Positions 41,157-48,631 of a DNA stretch of 54,884 nt are shown here, piece by piece. Origin of the DNA: Prevotella sp. CAG:1031 (GTDB lineage: Bacteria > Bacteroidota > Bacteroidia > Bacteroidales > Muribaculaceae); the NCBI GenBank assembly GCA_000431215.1, contig HF985598.1:11536-66419 (forward strand). Direction: 5' to 3'. Below the pieces are notes generated by a model, which saw only the letters and a list, made by a program, of their open reading frames with translations, had not been told where the DNA came from and ran no database searches. The translations under genes and the position numbers were made by a program. Within the stretch, counting starts at the first letter, position 1; each line of letters starts with the position of its first letter.

Positions 41157-41193
41157 TAAAGGTCCTTAAGATCCTTAAAGTCCTTAACGAGAA
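41157..41193. repeat. AAGGTCCTTAAGATCCTTAAAG-type repeat, left of four-helix-bundle gene
   Basis: Four imperfect copies of a roughly 10-base unit (TAAAGGTCCT, TAAGATCCT, TAAAGTCCT, TAACG). A matching run in opposite orientation lies at 41745-41803, beyond the four-helix-bundle gene. Together they bracket it. Confidence 0.6.
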
Positions 41194-41264
41194 GTCTAAA
41201 ACTTGCGACGCTTGCGGCGGGCGGCAGCCATTCGCTCGGAAAAGCCGCCCTCGTCAATAAAGTC

Positions 41265-41741
41265 TTATTCGGCCTTTTTGAGCTGTCTGAAAAGCAGATA
41301 ATCAGCCTGATTCAGCAGAATTATAGCCATATTGGCTATAGTCTCGGGAGGCCGCGACGCCACGAGCCCCATAAAATATGTCGCATCATTGCGGGTGGCG
41401 CCAAGGCGGCGCATCGCCTCAAACTCGGGACTGCCCTGTTGCCACTGTCGGTGGCCGCGTGTTTTCAGATAGTCTTCGTAATCCTCAAGCAATTCCTTCA
41501 GGCTTGCCTTCGCAACATTGAGCAGACGCAGCTCGGTCTTTGACGATGTGGCAGAAGCAGCACACCCCTCAATGATGTTCTGCTTGCCCGAGCGCGCTGC
41601 CTGAATCATTTGGTCGACAATGCGGTCTCCAATATCGAGAAAGTTGTGGCAGAAGAAAAATGTGATCTGGTAAATCACATCAGTCTTCTGATATGACAGC
41701 AGCTTCTTATAATCGCCCGTCGATTTGATGATTTCCGGCAT
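41265..41741 (-). CDS. Four-helix-bundle (S23/IVP-like) protein
   Basis: A 158-residue protein of the four-helix-bundle suffix / S23-related type. LLSYQKTDVIYQITFFFCHN, then DQMIQAARSGKQNIIEGCAA, ELRLLNVAKASLKELLEDYE and the closing IILLNQADYLLFRQLKKAE give four long helices and the ARSGKQNIIEG signature. Relatives are encoded inside 23S rRNA intervening sequences or serve as Avd in diversity-generating retroelements. Here it is stand-alone and bracketed by short AAGGACCTTA-type repeats, which suggests a small mobile unit. No reverse transcriptase is nearby. RNA binding is inferred from relatives. Confidence 0.82.
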   Translation of the reverse strand: MPEIIKSTGDYKKLLSYQKTDVIYQITFFFCHNFLDIGDRIVDQMIQAARSGKQNIIEGCAASATSSKTELRLLNVAKASLKELLEDYEDYLKTRGHRQWQQGSPEFEAMRRLGATRNDATYFMGLVASRPPETIANMAIILLNQADYLLFRQLKKAE

Positions 41742-41744
41742 ACT

Positions 41745-41803
41745 TCAAAGTATTAAGTTATTAAGGACCTTAAAGACTTTAAGGACTTTAAAGACCTTAA
41801 AGC
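41745..41803. repeat. AAGGACCTTAAAGACTTTAAGG-type repeat, right of four-helix-bundle gene
   Basis: About six imperfect copies of TTAAGGAC(C/T)TTAAAG in a 59-base run. It is the reverse-complement class of the run at 41157-41193 and of the short copy at 36413-36433. Confidence 0.6.
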
Positions 41804-41890
41804 CGAAAGAACGCAGCAACGTTAAAAATAATTTCGTATCTTTACAGCATCAACAGTTAGTCATCACGTTATTTCTTTAATTCAAACAAC

Positions 41891-43141
41891 ATGAAAACCA
41901 AAGGTTTACTCTCTCTCATCGTGGCCGCGGCAGCTCTTTTCGGCGCCGCCGGACAGGCCAGCGCAGGCAAGTTTGTAGAGGTCAAAGGGCCCGACCTCAT
42001 CAAGCCCGACGGCACAAAACTATTCATCCGCGGTACGAACCTCGGCAACTGGCTCAACCCCGAGGGCTATATGTTCGGTTTCCAGCGAACCAACTCGCCG
42101 CGTTTCATTAACGAGATGCTTTGCCAGCTTGCCGGCGAAGAATATGCCGCCGAATTCTGGCAGCAGTTCAAAGACAACTATATCACGCGCAAAGACATCG
42201 AGTTCATCGCCTCGACAGGCGCCAACACAATCCGCCTGCCGTTCCACTACAAGCTCTTCACCGACGAAGACTACATGGGCCTTACGGCCCGGCAGGACGG
42301 GTTCGCGCGCATCGACAGCGTAGTGGGATGGTGTCGCGACAACGGCCTACATCTCATTCTCGATATGCACGACGCACCCGGCGGCCAGACAGGCGACAAT
42401 ATCGACGACAGCTACGGATATCCCTGGCTTTTCGAAAGCGAAAAGCTTCAGCAGCTCTTCTGTGACATCTGGCAGAAGATAGCCCGGCGCTATAAAGACG
42501 AGCCTATAATTTTAGGCTATGAGCTTATCAACGAACCTATAGCTCCGTATTTCGACAATGTCGAGGAACTCAACGCCCGCCTTGAACGGCTCCACAAACG
42601 CGCCGTAAAGGCTATCCGTGCGGTCGACACAAACCACATCATACTGCTCGGCGGCTCACAGTGGAACGGCAACTTCAAGCCCTTCACCGATTCGACCTAC
42701 GACGACAAGCTGATGTATACCTGCCATCGCTACGGCGGCGATCCCACTCCCGAGGCGATCGGGAATTTCATCGAGTTCCGCGACAAGGTCAACCTTCCGA
42801 TGTATATGGGTGAGATCGGCCATAACACCGACCAATGGCAGCGCCGCTTCTGCGAGACACTCGAGAGCAATAATATCGGCTATACGTTCTGGCCCTACAA
42901 AAAGGTCGACAAATCATGTATGGCAGCTATCACGCGCCCCGAGAACTGGGAAATCATCGTGAACTTCGCCGAGGCTCCGCGCGGCACCTACAAAGAGATC
43001 CGCGAAGCCCGTCCCGACGTCGCTACCGCCCGCAAAGCCCTCGCCGACTGGCTCGAGAACATCAGAATCGAGAACTGCACGCCTCAGACCTCCTACATCG
43101 AATCGATAAAGCTGAAAGCCCCCGCCACGCCGCATCAGTAA
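41891..43141 (+). CDS. GH5 glycosidase (cellulase-family)
   Basis: A 416-residue secreted or periplasmic enzyme with signal peptide (MKTKGLLSLIVAAAALFGAA, cut near ASAGK). The TIM barrel carries LFIRGTNLGNWLNPEGYMFG, GANTIRLPFHYKLF, LHLILDMHDAPGGQTGDN, then the acid/base Glu in ILGYELINEPIAPYF and the nucleophile Glu in LPMYMGEIGHNTDQWQ. GTNLGNW and the HDAPGG stretch place it near fungal-exo-glucanase-like GH5 subfamilies rather than endocellulases; exact substrate unknown. No carbohydrate-binding module is fused. A near-consensus -7 box (TATCTTTA) lies at 41837-41844. Confidence 0.9.
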   Translation: MKTKGLLSLIVAAAALFGAAGQASAGKFVEVKGPDLIKPDGTKLFIRGTNLGNWLNPEGYMFGFQRTNSPRFINEMLCQLAGEEYAAEFWQQFKDNYITRKDIEFIASTGANTIRLPFHYKLFTDEDYMGLTARQDGFARIDSVVGWCRDNGLHLILDMHDAPGGQTGDNIDDSYGYPWLFESEKLQQLFCDIWQKIARRYKDEPIILGYELINEPIAPYFDNVEELNARLERLHKRAVKAIRAVDTNHIILLGGSQWNGNFKPFTDSTYDDKLMYTCHRYGGDPTPEAIGNFIEFRDKVNLPMYMGEIGHNTDQWQRRFCETLESNNIGYTFWPYKKVDKSCMAAITRPENWEIIVNFAEAPRGTYKEIREARPDVATARKALADWLENIRIENCTPQTSYIESIKLKAPATPHQ

Positions 43142-43158
43142 TTTTGCGGATTTTGTTG

Positions 43159-43166
43159 TATCTTTG
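43159..43166 (+). promoter_or_regulatory. Bacteroidetes -7 box (TATCTTTG) for queD-queE
   Basis: The box lies 24 bases before the queD ATG at 43191. An in-frame TTG at 43164 falls in the box and is excluded as a start. Confidence 0.65.
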
Positions 43167-43190
43167 CGGGGTCAAAAAGGAATCAGCATT

Positions 43191-43544
43191 ATGTACTACG
43201 TCGTCAAACGCATGGAAATCTCGGGGTCGCACAGGCTCGAGCTGTCATACGAAAGCAAGTGCGCCAACACCCACGGCCACAACTGGGTCATCACGGTTTA
43301 TTGCGCCGCCCGGGAACTCAATGCCGACGGCATGGTCTGTGACTTCAAACATATTAAAGACCTGATTCACGGGGCGCTCGACCACCGCCATCTCAACGAC
43401 GTGCTGCCGTTCAACCCGACGGCCGAAAACATAGCCCGATGGGTTGTCGGCCAGATTCCTCAATGCTACAAAGCATCGGTTCAGGAAAGCGAGGGGAACA
43501 TCGCTGTCTATGTCGACGACTCCTTCAACGGGCCGGCTCTATGA
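43191..43544 (+). CDS. queD: 6-carboxy-5,6,7,8-tetrahydropterin synthase
   Basis: A 117-residue enzyme of the queuosine (7-deazaguanine) pathway, acting on 7,8-dihydroneopterin triphosphate. The zinc site is in ISGSHRLE and THGHNWVITVYC (three His), the catalytic Cys is C26 in ESKCANTHGHNW, and DFKHIKDLIHGALDHRHLND supplies the Asp-His region. The stop overlaps the queE start by 4 bases (ATGA), so the two are coupled. Normal length. Confidence 0.95.
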   Translation: MYYVVKRMEISGSHRLELSYESKCANTHGHNWVITVYCAARELNADGMVCDFKHIKDLIHGALDHRHLNDVLPFNPTAENIARWVVGQIPQCYKASVQESEGNIAVYVDDSFNGPAL

Positions 43545-44134
43545 CAGTAAACGAGATATTCTATTCGCTTCAGGGAGAGGGGCGCTTCGCAGGCACTCCG
43601 GCCACGTTCGTGCGCTTCTCGGGATGCAATCTGCGCTGTGACTTCTGCGATACCGACCATCAGTCGGGCCGGGAGATGACCGAAGCCGAAATTGTCGGCT
43701 GCGTCGGGGAATTTCCGTCGGAACACGTAATTCTGACCGGCGGAGAACCGACTCTACAGCTCACTGCTCCACTGCTCGGACAGCTCAAACGCGCGGGAAA
43801 GATCGTCCATATCGAAACCAACGGAACGGTTCGCCTCGCCGATGACGTGGCCGCGCATATCGACTGGATAACCGTATCGCCTAAATTCGGCATGATTCCC
43901 GAGATACAGCGCATCGACGAGCTGAAGGTTGTGTTCGACATGAACCACACCGACCATATCGACCGCCTTGCCGGAGTCCGCGCCACTGACGATCAGTGTT
44001 ACTATCTACAGCCCTGCGACCGCAACGACGCCGTCTACAACGAGCGCAATCTCGCAGCCTGTATCGACTATATCAGGCGCAACCCGCGCTGGAAGCTGTC
44101 GCTCCAGCTCCACAAACTGCTCGGCATCCGCTGA
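43541..44134 (+). CDS. queE: 7-carboxy-7-deazaguanine synthase
   Basis: A 197-residue radical SAM enzyme that contracts the pterin ring of the QueD product to form 7-carboxy-7-deazaguanine. FYSLQGEGRFAGTPATFVRF is the family opening, FSGCNLRCDFCDTDH the CxxxCxxC cluster site, and HVILTGGEPTLQ the GGE motif. The ATG at 43541 overlaps the queD stop. No queC or queF is present in the window; those steps must be encoded elsewhere if the pathway is complete. Confidence 0.95.
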   Translation: MTVNEIFYSLQGEGRFAGTPATFVRFSGCNLRCDFCDTDHQSGREMTEAEIVGCVGEFPSEHVILTGGEPTLQLTAPLLGQLKRAGKIVHIETNGTVRLADDVAAHIDWITVSPKFGMIPEIQRIDELKVVFDMNHTDHIDRLAGVRATDDQCYYLQPCDRNDAVYNERNLAACIDYIRRNPRWKLSLQLHKLLGIR

Positions 44135-44219
44135 CAGCGCGCCGTCTTGTCGACGCACGCAATAAAACCATAGGGAGAGACGATATGTTAGTAGTGTGAA
44201 CGAAACAGTTTTTTAAGAT

Positions 44220-45548
44220 ATGACGAAATCAGACGAACAACGCGCTCTCGACTATCACCGCTATCCGCGCCCCGGAAAGACCGAGGTGATCCCGACCAAA
44301 CCCTACGACACTCCCGACGACCTCTCGCTGGCCTATTCGCCGGGAGTGGCGTATCCCTGCCTGGCAATCAAGGATGATGCCGACAGAGTTTTCGACTATA
44401 CGAACCGCGGCAACCTCGTGGCCGTGATATCGAACGGCACTGCTGTGCTCGGACTCGGCGACATCGGCGCGAAGGCCGGAAAACCTGTAATGGAAGGGAA
44501 AGCTTTGCTGTTCAAGATTTTTGCAGGTCTCGACGCTTTCGATCTCGAAATCGACGAGAAGAATCCGCAGGAGTTCATCAAAACGGTTGCCCGACTTGCT
44601 CCGACTTTCGGCGGCATAAATCTCGAAGATATCAAGGCGCCGGAATGTTTCGAGATTGAAAAGGAGCTGCGCAGCCGGCTCGACATTCCAGTCATGCACG
44701 ACGACCAGCACGGCACCGCCATAATTTCGTCGGCGGCACTCATCAATGCCCTCAAGCTTCAGGAGAAGAGTATAGGTAATGTGCGTCTGGTTGTCAACGG
44801 AGCCGGAGCGGCAGCCATAGCCTGCACACGCCTGTTCTGCGAATTAGGGCTGCGGCATGAGAATATCGTCATGTGCGACAGCCACGGAGTGATCAGAATA
44901 GACCGCGGCTCCCTGACTCCGACAAAAGCCGAGTTCGCCACCACACGCGACCTCCACACTCTGGCCGACGCCATGAAAGGGGCCGACGTATTCCTCGGGC
45001 TGTCGGTGGCCGACGTTGTCACGCCTGAGATGGTCAGGTCGATGGCCGACCGCCCCATTGTGTTCGCTCTGGCCAATCCCGAACCCGAGATTGCCTATGA
45101 ATCAGCAGTCAAGGCGCGTCCCGATCTTATCTTTGCCACAGGTCGCAGTGACTATCCCAACCAGATAAACAATGTGCTCGGCTTCCCATATATTTTCCGT
45201 GGCGCACTGGACTGTCGGGCCACGGAAATCAACGAGCCCATGAAAGTCGCCGCCGCCAAAGCCATCGCCGCGCTCGCGCAGGAGCCTGTGCCCGAAGATA
45301 TCATCAAGGCTTACGGTGTTGACGGGCTGACGTTCGGCAAAGACTATATTCTGCCGAAACCATTCGACCGCCGGTTGCTGACGGTTGTAGCGCCGGCAGT
45401 GATCAGCGCCGCAGAAGAATCGGGAGTTGCCCGCAAAAAAATCGAGGACATGGCCCTCTATCAGGATAGGCTCCATGAGATAATCTGCTCCAACGATTCT
45501 CTGATCGCATATATGATAAAGGCTCAGGAAGTATGCTGCGTCCATTGA
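44220..45548 (+). CDS. Malic enzyme, short form (no C-terminal acetyltransferase domain)
   Basis: A 442-residue NAD(P)-dependent oxidative decarboxylase of malate to pyruvate. AYSPGVAYPCLAIKDDADRV, VAVISNGTAVLGLGDIGAKA, PVMEGKALLFKIFAGLDAFD, NLEDIKAPECFEIEKELRSR and VMHDDQHGTAIISSAALINA are MaeB-type signatures. The Rossmann glycine stretch reads VVNGAGAAAIAC. Bacteroidetes often carry a 760-residue version fused to a phosphotransacetylase-like domain; here the protein stops soon after the malic part. A hairpin terminator follows 25 bases after the stop, so it is a natural end. It could be a native short form, as in some other bacteria. Confidence 0.9.
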   Translation: MTKSDEQRALDYHRYPRPGKTEVIPTKPYDTPDDLSLAYSPGVAYPCLAIKDDADRVFDYTNRGNLVAVISNGTAVLGLGDIGAKAGKPVMEGKALLFKIFAGLDAFDLEIDEKNPQEFIKTVARLAPTFGGINLEDIKAPECFEIEKELRSRLDIPVMHDDQHGTAIISSAALINALKLQEKSIGNVRLVVNGAGAAAIACTRLFCELGLRHENIVMCDSHGVIRIDRGSLTPTKAEFATTRDLHTLADAMKGADVFLGLSVADVVTPEMVRSMADRPIVFALANPEPEIAYESAVKARPDLIFATGRSDYPNQINNVLGFPYIFRGALDCRATEINEPMKVAAAKAIAALAQEPVPEDIIKAYGVDGLTFGKDYILPKPFDRRLLTVVAPAVISAAEESGVARKKIEDMALYQDRLHEIICSNDSLIAYMIKAQEVCCVH

Positions 45549-45573
45549 CGCGCATACTCCTGCTCATCCTATA

Positions 45574-45601
45574 GAAGCCCCGACATCACTGCCGGGGCTT
45601 C
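45574..45601 (+). terminator. Hairpin terminator after the malic enzyme
   Basis: A 9-bp stem (GAAGCCCCG/CGGGGCTTC) with a 10-base loop, then CGCTTTG. It ends the conserved core region; accessory DNA starts just after. Confidence 0.65.
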
Positions 45602-45738
45602 CGCTTTGTATGATTGGCCGTTATTGCTTTCATAAATCAATATGATATGAGATATGCAAAATTACGCAGAAAAATCTACCTGATTTTCAACAAATGTTGA
45701 AAATATTAATTAGACTGCTGATCTGTCTATATTTTTTG

Positions 45739-45746
45739 TAACTTTG
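45739..45746 (+). promoter_or_regulatory. Bacteroidetes -7 box (TAACTTTG) for the ORF6N gene
   Basis: An exact -7 consensus 22 bases before the ATG at 45768. An in-frame TTG within the box (45744) is excluded as a start. Confidence 0.6.
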
Positions 45747-45767
45747 CATTTACTAAGGCATTCCCCC

Positions 45768-46007
45768 ATGGAAGAATCAGGTAATAAATTGGAACCATTT
45801 GACAATCGCAATAACACTTCGTTGTTGCCGATTGAAAGCCTAATTCATGTAATTCGTGGCCAACAAGTTATGATTGACAGTGACTTGGCCCGATTATATG
45901 GCGTGGAAACTAAACGACTGAAAGAACAGGTCAGGCGCAATATAAGCAGATTCCCTGAAGACTTCATGTTCGAGCTTACCAAAGAGGAATTGCAATTTTC
46001 ATCATAA
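45768..46007 (+). pseudogene. ORF6N-domain protein, N-terminal fragment
   Basis: A 79-residue product with the ORF6N DNA-binding domain: SLIHVIRGQQVMIDSDLARL, YGVETKRLKEQVRRNISRFP, and EDFMFELTKEEL. Complete members run on to a middle part with SxxxTS and a C-terminal Bro/KilA-like region, about 180-300 residues. Here the frame ends LQFSS and nothing homologous follows. It probably lost its end in the rearrangement that brought in the redox genes to the right. Full relatives are phage- and mobile-element-related regulators. The promoter appears intact. Confidence 0.75.
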
Positions 46008-46059
46008 TCTATTTTTTTGTTAATGTAATCTATCGTTGCGCTCATTAGATTTATGTCAG

Positions 46060-46740
46060 TCAAGGCTTCATCTCTGGGACTTTAAGAGGACATCCTTTTA
46101 CGCAATTGCCGCACTTGATACAATCGGGATGGAGGAAACCCTCTTCGTCATTCCGGCTCTCATAAGGCTTCAGTTGCATGGGGCACACTGCAGAGCACAG
46201 CTTACATCTGGTAGTACATTTTTCTCCTACCAGAATGCGACGGTAGTTGTTGGGAAGTCTGCCGCTGCGAGGAGTCACCCATGCAGATAGCGTTCCCATA
46301 GGGCAAAACGAGCACCATGTGCGCGGAGCGTAAATAAAAGAAAGAGTCACGCCTACAATAGTGGTAATCAGTATGATTGTCCAGAATACACGTCCCATGT
46401 CGTTCCAGTCTCCCCAGGCTCGGTACATCTGTATGCCGAACATGGTGAAGATGAACATCACCATGAAGATACGGAATCCTTTTGTGCGTACAAACGCCGG
46501 AATAGGTTTGTGCGGTGAGTATTTCGTCAGTACACGGTCATAGAAGTTACCACGTGGGCAGGCATTGCCGCACCACCACCGTCCTTTGCGCACGGCAAAT
46601 GCGACAGGTGCTATCATGCAGATTATGGCAAGGAAACCGATAACCGGCCAGAAATAGCCAACGACAAGATATACCAACAGAATCCAGTATAACGGGAAGC
46701 CCTTTCGGGGCAGTGAACGGAAAAATTGTTTATGAGCCAT
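46060..46740 (-). CDS. Membrane 4Fe-4S polyferredoxin (NapH/CcoG-like)
   Basis: A 226-residue membrane protein. There are helices at LYWILLVYLVVGYFWPVIGF and further on at FRIFMVMFIFTMFGIQMYRA and VFWTIILITTIVGVTLSFIY. Two short Cys motifs lie between helices (WWCGNACPRGNF, WCSFCPMGTLS). Near the C-terminus are two ferredoxin-type clusters, CTTRCKLCSAVCPMQLKPY and CIKCGNCVKGCPL. The layout fits the NapH/YccM group that passes electrons between the quinone pool and periplasmic or cytoplasmic partners. It lies beside an OxyR-type regulator and a small ferredoxin, so a role in handling oxidative stress or in redox supply is likely. Confidence 0.87.
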   Translation of the reverse strand: MAHKQFFRSLPRKGFPLYWILLVYLVVGYFWPVIGFLAIICMIAPVAFAVRKGRWWCGNACPRGNFYDRVLTKYSPHKPIPAFVRTKGFRIFMVMFIFTMFGIQMYRAWGDWNDMGRVFWTIILITTIVGVTLSFIYAPRTWCSFCPMGTLSAWVTPRSGRLPNNYRRILVGEKCTTRCKLCSAVCPMQLKPYESRNDEEGFLHPDCIKCGNCVKGCPLKVPEMKP

Positions 46741-46774
46741 GGGGTTCTTGCTTGTTTACATCATTTTACGACTG

Positions 46775-46806
46775 CAAAGTTACACAGTTTACTTTATTGA
46801 TACAAA
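46775..46806 (-). promoter_or_regulatory. Promoter of the membrane Fe-S gene (-7 TAACTTTG, -33 TTTG)
   Basis: Minus-strand -7 box at 46775-46782 and TTTG at 46803-46806, 20 bases apart. The gene therefore has its own transcript separate from the LysR gene. Confidence 0.7.
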
Positions 46807-46839
46807 CGATAAAATAGATAATGATATTGATAATCTCGA

Positions 46840-47766
46840 TTACAGGGCTATCGGGAACTTTTTAATCCGTTGGTAGAGCATGGTTGCGGGGATGATGGCC
46901 TTTATTGCATCGGCAAGGATGTTGAGCAATCGTTCACGCACGAAATTGCGGTGAACCACAAAGGCTATCTCACGACTCGGTTCGGGGTTTGCGAATATGC
47001 GGACATTTGCTTGTTGGCATTTTCTGAGAAGTGGCACATGCAGTTCAGGAATGATTGCATACCCACCGTTCTCATCCACGATTTTGATGAGAGTCTCTAC
47101 GTTTCCAGCTTCATATATGGCATGCTTGCCGGTGATATTGTTACAGAAAGGGAAAACACCGCGATTGGGACAATAACCTTCACGTAGCACCCAGACGCTA
47201 TCTATAGGAAGGAGGTCTGCCTGCAAAACAGTGTCATTGTGGATAGACGATTCAGGGGAGACATAAGCCATGAGCCGTTCCTGAAAAATCGGGATTTCCA
47301 GCAATTCGCTGTTGTTGACAGGTGTCGCCATAAGCGCGATATCAATCTCCCCTCGCTCCAGTTTTGAGCCGAGGGTAGAAACCCTCGCTTCCTCGACATG
47401 CAGATGTATGTCAGGATGGTTGACCGACAGATATTTAAACATCTTGGGTAAGAGATATGACGCAACCGTTGAAATAATCCCAAACGAGATATTTCCAACG
47501 GACTCTCCTTTTCTTGTAGCCACCAGTTCTTTGACCTGTGCGGCATTGAACAATACTCGCTTTACCCGGCTGATGATTTCTTCACCGACAGCCGTCGGCT
47601 TCACCGGATGACTGTTGCGATCAAATATAGTCACATCAAGTTCTGTCTCCAGTTTTTGAACAAGTGAAGACAAGGTTGACTGCGAAACGCCGCACGACTC
47701 CGCCGCCTTTGCAAAATGGCGGTATTTATCAACCGCCACTATGTATTCCATTTGTTGAAGTGTCAT
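46840..47766 (-). CDS. LysR-family regulator, OxyR-like
   Basis: A 308-residue transcription factor. The N-terminal winged helix is MTLQQMEYIVAVDKYRHFAK with AAESCGVSQSTLSSLVQKLE. The effector domain has VGNISFGIISTVASYLLPKM and a C-terminal helix. Cysteines in the effector part are in REGYCPNRGVFPFCNNI, about 10 residues apart, close to the redox pair of OxyR (C199/C208 type in E. coli). Peroxide sensing is likely but not proven. It is divergently oriented to a ferredoxin gene with a shared intergenic region, the usual place for autoregulated LysR targets. The start at 47766 gives the standard N-terminus; a longer upstream frame overlaps the promoter region. Confidence 0.85.
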   Translation of the reverse strand: MTLQQMEYIVAVDKYRHFAKAAESCGVSQSTLSSLVQKLETELDVTIFDRNSHPVKPTAVGEEIISRVKRVLFNAAQVKELVATRKGESVGNISFGIISTVASYLLPKMFKYLSVNHPDIHLHVEEARVSTLGSKLERGEIDIALMATPVNNSELLEIPIFQERLMAYVSPESSIHNDTVLQADLLPIDSVWVLREGYCPNRGVFPFCNNITGKHAIYEAGNVETLIKIVDENGGYAIIPELHVPLLRKCQQANVRIFANPEPSREIAFVVHRNFVRERLLNILADAIKAIIPATMLYQRIKKFPIAL

Positions 47767-47840
47767 ATAACTTTGTTTGTATTCGATAATTTCGATGCTA
47801 AGATATAAAAAATCTATTTCGTAGAACAAGGAATAATGCT

Positions 47841-47848
47841 TAATTTTG
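47841..47848 (+). promoter_or_regulatory. Bacteroidetes -7 box (TAATTTTG) for the ferredoxin gene
   Basis: The box lies 18 bases before the ATG at 47866, in the region between the LysR gene and the ferredoxin. A LysR-type operator is expected upstream in 47770-47835, but I see no clear T-N11-A site. Confidence 0.5.
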
Positions 47849-47865
47849 CAAACAAAAACAGTATC

Positions 47866-48060
47866 ATGATACAGGTCAATAAAAATATATGCCCACACAA
47901 CCATGTATGTCCACTGATTAAGATGTGTCCGGTCGGTGCCATTTTACAGGATGCCGACGGTTTTCCGGTGATAGATTACAACCTTTGCATCGAGTGTGGC
48001 AAATGCGTGAGAAAATGTCCTATGAAGGCAATGGAACAAATAGAAGGAGACAAACGATAA
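47866..48060 (+). CDS. Small 4Fe-4S ferredoxin-type protein
   Basis: A 64-residue protein: MIQVNKNICPHNHVCPLIKM then CPVGAILQDADG and CIECGKCVRKCPMKAM. The second motif is the usual CxxCxxCxxxCP of a 4Fe-4S cluster; the first CPHNHVCPLIKMCP is spaced more widely (C-x5-C-x5-C), so the first site may be unusual. It should carry electrons in the cytoplasm. It is divergent from the OxyR-like gene and followed by a small membrane protein; with the NapH-like gene on the other side it forms a redox group. Confidence 0.85.
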   Translation: MIQVNKNICPHNHVCPLIKMCPVGAILQDADGFPVIDYNLCIECGKCVRKCPMKAMEQIEGDKR

Positions 48061-48084
48061 TCGTAAAAAAATGTTTTAATTGTT

Positions 48085-48342
48085 ATGCCACCTACTTTCA
48101 TTCGATTCAAACAATGGCTTGGCAGGCTGTCGTTTCGTACAGGTATAGTAGTGGCAACACTCTGTGTAATCAGCTATATAGTTTCATTTACTCAGATATT
48201 GCTTCCCGTATCGGCAACAACGAAAGGTGTATTATGGGCGGTGTTTTTCGGACTTGCCAAAACATTTCAATATGCAGCACTGCTCATTTTAGGAACTGCT
48301 GGTTTGACTCGCATTAAAGCCATATTCAAATACCAAAAATAA
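48085..48342 (+). CDS. Small two-helix membrane protein
   Basis: An 85-residue protein with two hydrophobic helices (about residues 17-42 TGIVVATLCVISYIVSFTQI and 48-70 VLWAVFFGLAKTFQYAALLI). The ends are basic (IRFKQWLGRLSFR; TRIKAIFKYQK), consistent with both termini in the cytoplasm. No known domain recognised. It begins 24 bases after the ferredoxin stop and probably shares its transcript. Confidence 0.65.
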   Translation: MPPTFIRFKQWLGRLSFRTGIVVATLCVISYIVSFTQILLPVSATTKGVLWAVFFGLAKTFQYAALLILGTAGLTRIKAIFKYQK

Positions 48343-48480
48343 ATCAGACAGCCATTAATAAACACGAATCATGGTTAATTACAAAAGAAAATATTGTTAT
48401 TCCATGATTTGCAAACCGACAAACTCGTTTGTATAGTAAACATTAAACTATTATATGTGTTTTTGTATGCATATAAAATA

Positions 48481-48515
48481 AAAATCGCCGCAAGTTATTG
48501 GCTTGCAGCGATTTT
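48481..48515 (-). terminator. Hairpin terminator downstream of the tRNA-Ser remnant
   Basis: Arms AAAATCGCCGCAAG and CTTGCAGCGATTTT (13 of 14 pairing) with a 7-base loop, followed on the minus strand by TTTATTTTATAT. It sits 15 bases past the tRNA 3' end, where a tRNA terminator belongs. Confidence 0.75.
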
Positions 48516-48529
48516 GCTTGGTGGTTTTG

Positions 48530-48554
48530 CGGAGAGGACGAGATTCGAACTCGT
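48530..48554 (-). tRNA. tRNA-Ser 3' fragment (T arm and acceptor strand only)
   Basis: On the minus strand: T stem ACGAG, loop TTCGAAT, stem CTCGT, then acceptor CCTCTCC and discriminator G. This is the 3' end of a tRNA whose 5' acceptor would be GGAGAGG, the classic tRNA-Ser form. No D arm, anticodon or 5' acceptor strand precedes it; the sequence upstream is protein-like (HYNGAVGSFSFDFNADYLW). With the terminator intact, it looks like the distal attachment site left when an element integrated into a tRNA-Ser gene. Confidence 0.7.
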
Positions 48555-48631
48555 CGCTCAATGAATACTCCATCTTCTTATTCCACAGATAATCGGCGTT
48601 GAAGTCGAAGCTGAAACTGCCGACAGCACCG

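Noticed and set aside
38909..41159. Two long overlapping plus-strand frames opposite the lipoprotein operon
   Set aside because: The minus-strand genes have signal peptides, lipoboxes and a promoter; the plus frames are Ala/Gly/Val-rich shadows without domains.
41265..41741. Avd of a diversity-generating retroelement
   Set aside because: No reverse transcriptase, template repeat or variable gene is seen nearby.
48530..48554. Complete tRNA-Ser gene
   Set aside because: Only the T arm and 3' acceptor strand can be folded; D arm, anticodon arm and 5' acceptor strand are missing.
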